Shown here: positions 58,461 to 64,000 of the stretch, piece after piece | Position numbering within the stretch: position 1 is the first letter of the stretch | Layout of the letters: each line of letters opens with the position of its first letter | NCBI GenBank assembly: GCA_038380435.1 | Contig: JAWZYU010000027.1 | Coordinates: 927,156-991,155, forward strand | Length of the DNA: 64,000 nt | Source: Ryuthela nishihirai | Taxonomy: Eukaryota; Arthropoda; Arachnida; Araneae; Heptathelidae | Reading direction: 5' to 3' | The notes under the pieces: model-generated | What the model was told of the DNA's origin: nothing | The model's input: the letters and a program-made list of their open reading frames with translations, nothing else | Databases searched by the model: none | Position numbers and translations under genes: made by a program

Positions 58461-58822
58461 GCCAGCTCCCCATGAGCCTTCCCGTGCCCCCACCAACTCC
58501 CCCCTCTCCCTAAAGGGGGATAGGTGTGTCGTGCTCACAGCGAATTCCTCCTGTGGACACGACTTTGGGAGCCGGAAGGTTCCAGAACACCGGCCGTTGA
58601 GCCAGCCGCCATGTGCAAATTCGGCAGAGCGAACTGCAGCGGAGGTCAAGATGACCCCCTGACCCCCTCCCCCCCACGGCGGTGAGCACGGACGCCGCTC
58701 ATGCTCGGACCCACGCCAAGGACCCCGGAGAGAGAGAGGAGGGGGGTCGCTTACCTTTGATCTTCGCAAGTCGACCAATAAGGTAGAAACACATCTCGCT
58801 GGGGAATAAATGATTGGTGGCG

Positions 58823-59358
58823 AGGTCAGAACAAAGGAGGAGAGGGTTTTCTTCACGAGTAACGACAAAGCTTCTGCCCCATTCCACTTCCTCTCTTCTT
58901 CGGCTTCGAGTCACTCTTCTGCTTTGAGTTGGTGAGATGGATGGACATGCCTCGTGACTGCTCTGCGAAAAGTCCAAAACCAGAGACAAAGAAGCGACGC
59001 TGCTGGCGGAACATCGATAGATGGACAAGGCATGAGGTAGGGAATCCTTCTCAACATTACGGGCTCCCATTCAATTATGCAGTGTTCTGCAGGTCAGAAC
59101 AAAGGAGGAGAGGGTTTTCTTCACGAGTAACGACAAAGCTTCTGCCCCATTCCACTTCCTCTCTTCTTCGGCTTCGAGTCGCTCTTCTGCTTTGAGTTGG
59201 TGAGATGGATGGACATGCCTCGTGACTGCTCTGCGAAAAGTCCAAAACCAGAGACAAAGAAGCGACGCTGCTGGCGGAACATCGATAGATGGACAAGGCA
59301 TGAGGTAGGGAATCCTTCTCAACATTACGGGCTCCCATTCAATTATGCAGTGTTCTGC
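58823..59358. repeat. 268-bp direct tandem duplication
   Basis: 58823-59090 and 59091-59358 are almost identical (one a/g difference seen, in cgagtcactc against cgagtcgctc). The repeated unit runs from aggtcagaacaaagg to cagtgttctgc. The duplication is young. Confidence 0.95.
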
Positions 59359-59660
59359 CACTGTCACTAAACTCCCATAGTGAACTGCTCGTTTTTAACG
59401 CTTATAACGTTTTTGACCGAGTTTTTGGCTAGAAAAGAGACTCTATGGACAGTTCTTGATCTAAACGAACTTTGGCGTCTATTATGGTCGAAGGGACCGA
59501 GAGTCCCACACAGCGAGTGTCTAGTAAGGACTTTCCCATCTGAGGGAGATGTCGGCCTCTGTAATTGTCAGAAATTGTATAATTTTGTGCTTAGTTAAGA
59601 GATTGAGGTAATAAAGAAATGTTTGCTTGTAACCCTACGTTTTGTTAAGTTATATACTAA

Positions 59661-60089
59661 CATGGGGGGGAAAGATCGACCGCCTAATGAATGCATATTA
59701 TTTAAATGAGGGAAGGAAGGAAAAACCCTGGTTATATCGACAGAGTAATTAAAAATAAAATACACAACGCAATCATCGTCGTTTTTGGGGAATTGAAATT
59801 AAAGACTAATTTCTCCCCTAGTTGTGTCCACCCTATCTCCCCAAGCAGGTGAGGTGCACAACAATTTATCTAATTATTATTTATACACTAATATTATTTA
59901 ATTTTACATTTCTGTTTGTTAGTTACTTCATGATGTGGTCACAAAATACTTTATTTTCCAAAAACACTTCAAAATTAACTTGGACATCAGAGTGAGTCAA
60001 TTTCAGAAACCTGATACTTTAAAGGACATATAGCACAAGTTATATATATTATTATATATATTATACCCTAAGTTACACTACTTCATAAT
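59661..60089. other. Intron DNA, nothing recognised
   Basis: AT content returns to background. No repeat or frame identified. Confidence 0.3.
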
Positions 60090-60830
60090 CCTCAAGCAGT
60101 TGTGGGATATAGAAATACAATCACATTACAATTCTCCATAAATGTCTATTATATGCTACTGTCATTGAATGTGGCTACTTCAGGCCAAATCTAACAAGGT
60201 CTTGTTTGACACTGTCTACTCATTAACATTCTAGGACTTCCCTTTCTCTATAGACTTTAGGCACACTGTTCATAACCATGCTCCTTAAGCTGTAATTCTG
60301 CATGTGGGCAACATGGCTAAGCCAATACAGTCTTTCTCTTCACAATCATATGTAGTTTCTAAACTTTTCATCTAACCTCAAAATTCCTTAAATTACTCAA
60401 ACTATCAAAACCCTAAGAAAATCCATAAGCACCTAGAATTAAAAGCATGAAGTTTCCTTTTATCCTGCTTGCAAATAAGACTAATTTTAATCTTTAGATG
60501 TACACACCTATTTTCCCATAATCCTCACAGATTCTTAAAAGCCCCAGCAGCAATGCTGACTCTTTGATTTCATCTCATGTTGCCCATTATCAGTATTTAT
60601 TGCACATCTCCAGAGAAAATTAAACTGCCAAAATGCTCAAGAGCACAGCTATTTGAAAGAACTTGTAATCTATATTCATGCCAGTTTTGTCTTTATCTAT
60701 CACCAAACGTATTATATTATCAGTCTCATCAATAGTTCTAATGAAATCTTGTGAACATCATTTACCAAAAGGACCAAATTGTCAGCATAATGTAAGTCAA
60801 ATAACAAGGATAATAAGCTACTTCTAAAAT
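60090..60830 (-). pseudogene. Decayed LINE 3' fragment (copy G)
   Basis: Matches the main LINE 3' half at low identity: ataatcctcaagcagttgtg (3' terminus), aacaaggtcttgtttgacac, gcacactgttcataacc, tgggcaacatggctaagcca and aaggaccaaattgtcagcat (the YADD region). Heavily mutated, the oldest copy of the family seen here. Confidence 0.75.
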
Positions 60831-61665
60831 TATATTTTTCCAGAAAGATATACCTCAATTAGAAAGAATAATTAATCTGAAACTTGACGAAAATGAAATC
60901 ATTAGATATATATATGACCTCAAATGGCAAAGGTATTGTCTCAGTAGACAATACCTTAGGGAACATCTCATTAGGACATTATAATGAAAAATTAATTTGT
61001 TAAAAGATGAGCTTTATTTCAGTACCATTTTTAATTAAACTGAGAAAGTTTCAAAACTATAATTAATAAGTCATGATTTTCAAATGAAATTTTCCCCATA
61101 TTTTCAAAATTCATCTTTTCCACAGCTGTACTGATTGCAAATTGATCTTGAAATGATTCAATCTCAATTTTAGTGGATAAGTGAAACTTATATGCTACAA
61201 ATTTTTTTCAATTTTCCAGTTATATATTTCTTAATTTTTTATCATGTTTTTAAAGCAAAATAAATTTTTTATGGCACTACTTCACTAGTCTTAAAGTTTG
61301 TCAATCACAAAAAAAATGCATAGGCATTGTTTGCAAAAATGACAAAATTAAAAAAAATGGAACATTTATATAATAATTTTAGAAAAAAATTGACAAAATT
61401 AATTCATGTTTCAAATTCTACTGAAATTAAACTGGGGGAAAAATGCAAGAAACTTGAATTTTTTTTAAAGAAATACTTATAAAACATTCCTTACTTTTCT
61501 CTTTCTTTGAATTTTTGCCATTTTATTAATCACAATACTCTCACCTTTGATATATAATATTCACCTATTCCTGTTGATCATTTGGAGGGGGGGGGGGGGG
61601 TCCTCTAAAATACCCCTTTTTGACTGAGCACAATTGACTACTACAGGTCATAAACTTTCTCAGAG
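60831..61665. other. AT-rich DNA, R1-like in part
   Basis: Long A and T runs, a 14-G run at 61587-61600 and a ttgactgagcacaattgact string similar to R1 (ctgactcagcacaattggta near 47291). No gene. Confidence 0.35.
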
Positions 61666-64000
61666 TATCATCCTCCTCCTCAAGCAACCCTGGGCTACAG
61701 AGGTCCAACCAGACCATGCAATTTAGATCTCCAAGCAAATCTGTCCTGAGCTACATCTACTGCATCTGGCCACTGCACACCAATACTAATAAGGTCCTGT
61801 TTGCATTGTCTGCCCATCGCATCCTAGATCTTCCCCTCTTTCTGAGGGCTTTAGGCACACTGTTCATAACCCTATTCGCCAATCTATAATTATTCATACG
61901 AGCAACATGGCCAAACCAACAGAGTCTCTCTCTGCACAATATGCTGCTTAAAGGAGGTTGCAGACTCCTTTGCCTAACCTCATCATTAGTTACAAAGTTT
62001 AACCACCAAATGCCCAAGATACTGCGTATGCATCTGGAATCAAAAGCATCTAGTTTCCTGTTATCTTGTTTACAAAGTGTCCAAGTTTCACTACCATAAC
62101 TAACCCTAGAAAGAACCAAATTATTATACAGCCTAATTTTAGTCTTTAGGTGTATACGCCTATTTCTCCACACTCTCCATAGATTCTTATAAGTCCCGGC
62201 AGCAATCCCTATCCGTCTGTTAATCTCATGCAGCACATCATCATTATCTGTTACATAGCTCCCAAGATAATTAAACTGTGACACCTGGTCAAGACTGCAA
62301 CCATTCAGATTAACTGAATCACAACCTACCTGACCAATTTTCATCACTTTAGTTTTCTCTCTGTTTATAACCAAACCTACTCTACTACCAGTCTCATCAA
62401 CAACTCGAACGAAAGAGTTAATCTCATCAACATCATTTGCCAAAAGGGCTAAATCATCAGCATAATCTAAATCAGAAATTTTCGTATCTCCAGCCAATTT
62501 AAGGCCAAAAACTTTCCCTTGAAGTGAATTTCGCATAACATAATCAATAACCAAACTAAAGAGAAAAGGAGACAAAATGCACCCTTGTCGAACACCAGAA
62601 GTAATGCTAAACCAATAGCTACAAGCCTTACCAACTCTCACACACGACTCAGTGTTATTATAGAGAGCTTTCATTATGTTAACTAACTTGTCTGGTATAC
62701 CATATGATTTCACAATCAACCACAAATTATGACGATCAACAGAGTCGAAAGCCTTTTTGAAACCAACAAAGCTAGCAACCAAAGGTTTCTGAAACTCTAA
62801 ACATTTCTCAAGAATCTGCCTAAGTGAAAATATCTGATCCACACATCCCCTACCACTTCTGAATCCACATTGCTCATCACACAATTGACTGTCAACCAGA
62901 TTTTTAATTCTATTAAGCACAATCATGGAAAGAACTTTACCTGGAACAGAGAGTAGGCTAATATCCCTATAGTTATCACAAGAACTGCGATCACCTTTTT
63001 TGAAAATAGGGATAACAATAGCTCTGGTAAAATCCTTAGGAACCATGCCTTTATCATAAAAGATATTCAGAATTTCAGTCATCCAAGTTGTAACTGAAAC
63101 ATTTCCAGCTCTAAGCATTTCTGTAGTAATTTCATCTACCCCTGGGGATTTATGAAGCTTAAGTTAAGGCTGTTAGAAACAGCCAAAATAACTTCAGATT
63201 GTGTTATAGGGCCAACATTAAAGCTACCAATGCATCTATCATCATTGCAAACAATGGGAATAGAACTAACCGCATTGTTTAGAACATCACTGAAATACTC
63301 AGCCCACCTAGCCATGACAGAATCCTCACCTTCTATAACCTTGTTTATCCTTCAATCCCTGTATACCTGTCCGTTTTCTACCACACAAAACATTAACTAT
63401 CTGGTACAGCTCTCTGCTGTTGTGCTGTCTAACTGCTTCCTCGGCTTTGTCAGCCAAACCATCAAGCCAAAGATTCTTATCAGCAGCTAACTGATCTTTT
63501 ACACGTTTATTAAGTTCTCTGTAATGCTTTCTATTAGGACTAGTGGGGTATTGATTAAGGACATTCCTGGAGTTCTTTCTTTCTGAAATAAGCTCAAGTG
63601 CCTTATCACTCAGATAATTCTGCCTCCTCTGCTCCTTTTTTCCTAAAAGGGTACTGTTAGTGTCCAAAAAAGCTGTTTAAAATGATCCCATTCTTCCTCA
63701 ACTTCAGCAGTAAGCATACCATGACTGTCATAATGACTAAGTAACCTATCATGGTAAGCTTTGGCTATAACTGGGTCTTTCAGAGCTTCAGTATTAAAAG
63801 TAAATTTTTTAACCCTAGCACAACACTTTTAAAGTTTAAGTTGCAAGACACTTTTAACAAGATAATGGTCAGATCCAATTTCAGCTCCCCTATATGACCT
63901 GGTCTTCCTAACAGAACTAGCCCACTTGCTGTTATTTAATATATAATCAATCATATTCTTATGCAGCCCATCAGGTGAAACCCATGTGTACTTATGTATG
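61666..64000 (-). mobile_element. RTE-like LINE, copy H, cut by the window edge
   Basis: Third good copy of the main family. The 3' tail atcatcctcctcctc begins near 61667, and the sequence runs through RT, linker and part of the endonuclease to 64000, where it matches copy B near 41785. Close to copy B throughout, with point changes and small indels. The 5' portion is outside the window. Confidence 0.9.
61757..63118 (-). pseudogene. LINE copy H reverse transcriptase frame, damaged
   Basis: A long frame of about 453 codons with all RT boxes: IVIPIFKKGD, CGFRSGRGCVDQIF, FVGFKKAFDSVD (the catalytic-box Asp before FKKAF is Gly, while FDSVD is kept), GVRQGCILSP and DYADDLALLA. A one-base deletion near 61803 (tttgcattg where copy B has tttgacattg) shifts the last about 25 residues. 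Upstream, the linker frame 63667-63326 (MDTNSTLLGKKEQRRQN ...) is broken by a 5-base deletion near 63343. At the EN/RT join the incoming frame ends at a TAG. Confidence 0.85.

Larger units (their letters stand above)
57010..59660. other. GC-rich island, possible non-autonomous LTR element
   Basis: A block of higher GC with many CpGs, abruptly different from the AT-rich surroundings, containing a 70-bp minisatellite, a 23-bp repeat and a 268-bp duplication (listed separately). The right end has ttgaggtaataaagaaatg then ttgtaaccctacgttttgtt, resembling the poly(A) and U5 end of an LTR, followed by tggggggg at 59662. No matching second LTR and no gag/pol frame is seen. Overlapping short frames on both strands are typical of GC-rich noncoding DNA. 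A host CpG island or alternative promoter is another possibility. Confidence 0.35.

Noticed and set aside
58022..59370. Several overlapping open frames of 70-146 codons on both strands
   Set aside because: GC-rich DNA has few stops; the frames overlap on both strands, include a duplicated segment, and show no conserved domain.

Overview
The window is nuclear DNA from a eukaryote, almost certainly an invertebrate animal. It is AT-rich and intron-dominated. It carries one conserved animal gene split by very long introns, and the rest is a dense graveyard of eukaryotic transposons: RTE-like LINEs, a Penelope-like element, Tc1/mariner, pogo/Tigger and hAT relatives, tRNA-derived SINEs and foldback elements. 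There is no bacterial operon structure, CRISPR array or phage. An arthropod or chelicerate is a reasonable guess from the repeat mix, but the sequence does not prove it.

The one host gene is on the minus strand: the 3' end of a novel-type (epsilon-class) protein kinase C. Three coding exons are visible at 51853-52041, 26737-26883 and 8849-9025. They join in phase 0 with GT-AG borders and give the end of the kinase domain and the AGC C-terminal tail to a stop. The two complete introns are about 25.0 kb and 17.7 kb. The rest of the kinase lies beyond the right edge; I found no earlier exon between 52042 and 64000. A likely 3'UTR runs left from 8848.

Left flank (1-6.3 kb): a 500-bp palindrome, degenerate tandem repeats, SINE pieces and two Tc1 transposase relics. 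Intron 9.0-26.7 kb: a Tc1-like transposase split by a hAT-like MITE with 8-bp target duplications, a decayed LINE, a Penelope-like remnant with GIY-YIG sequence, several SINEs, a palindromic MITE, a tandem array with poly-G runs, and an unclassified large repeat called R1 here. Intron 26.9-51.9 kb: foldback elements carrying tRNA-like sequence, a 3.06-kb Tigger element with a perfect 237-bp internal duplication, and R1 copies interrupted by SINEs, foldbacks and a near-intact LINE (39.5-43.0 kb). A second, 5'-truncated LINE of the same family lies nearby in opposite orientation, followed by a decayed LINE and a mariner relic. Right part (52-64 kb): a degenerate minisatellite, LINE fragments, a GC-rich island with three kinds of tandem repeat, and a third good LINE copy running off the edge.

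The best leads are: (1) foldback elements whose arms or interiors contain Pol III tRNA-like modules; (2) a frame break at the same position between the endonuclease and reverse-transcriptase frames in all three good LINE copies, with an older copy in frame there; (3) a SINE family whose 3' tail resembles the 3' end of that LINE; (4) the GC-rich island at 57-59.6 kb. Family assignments come from motifs read by eye, with no database search.
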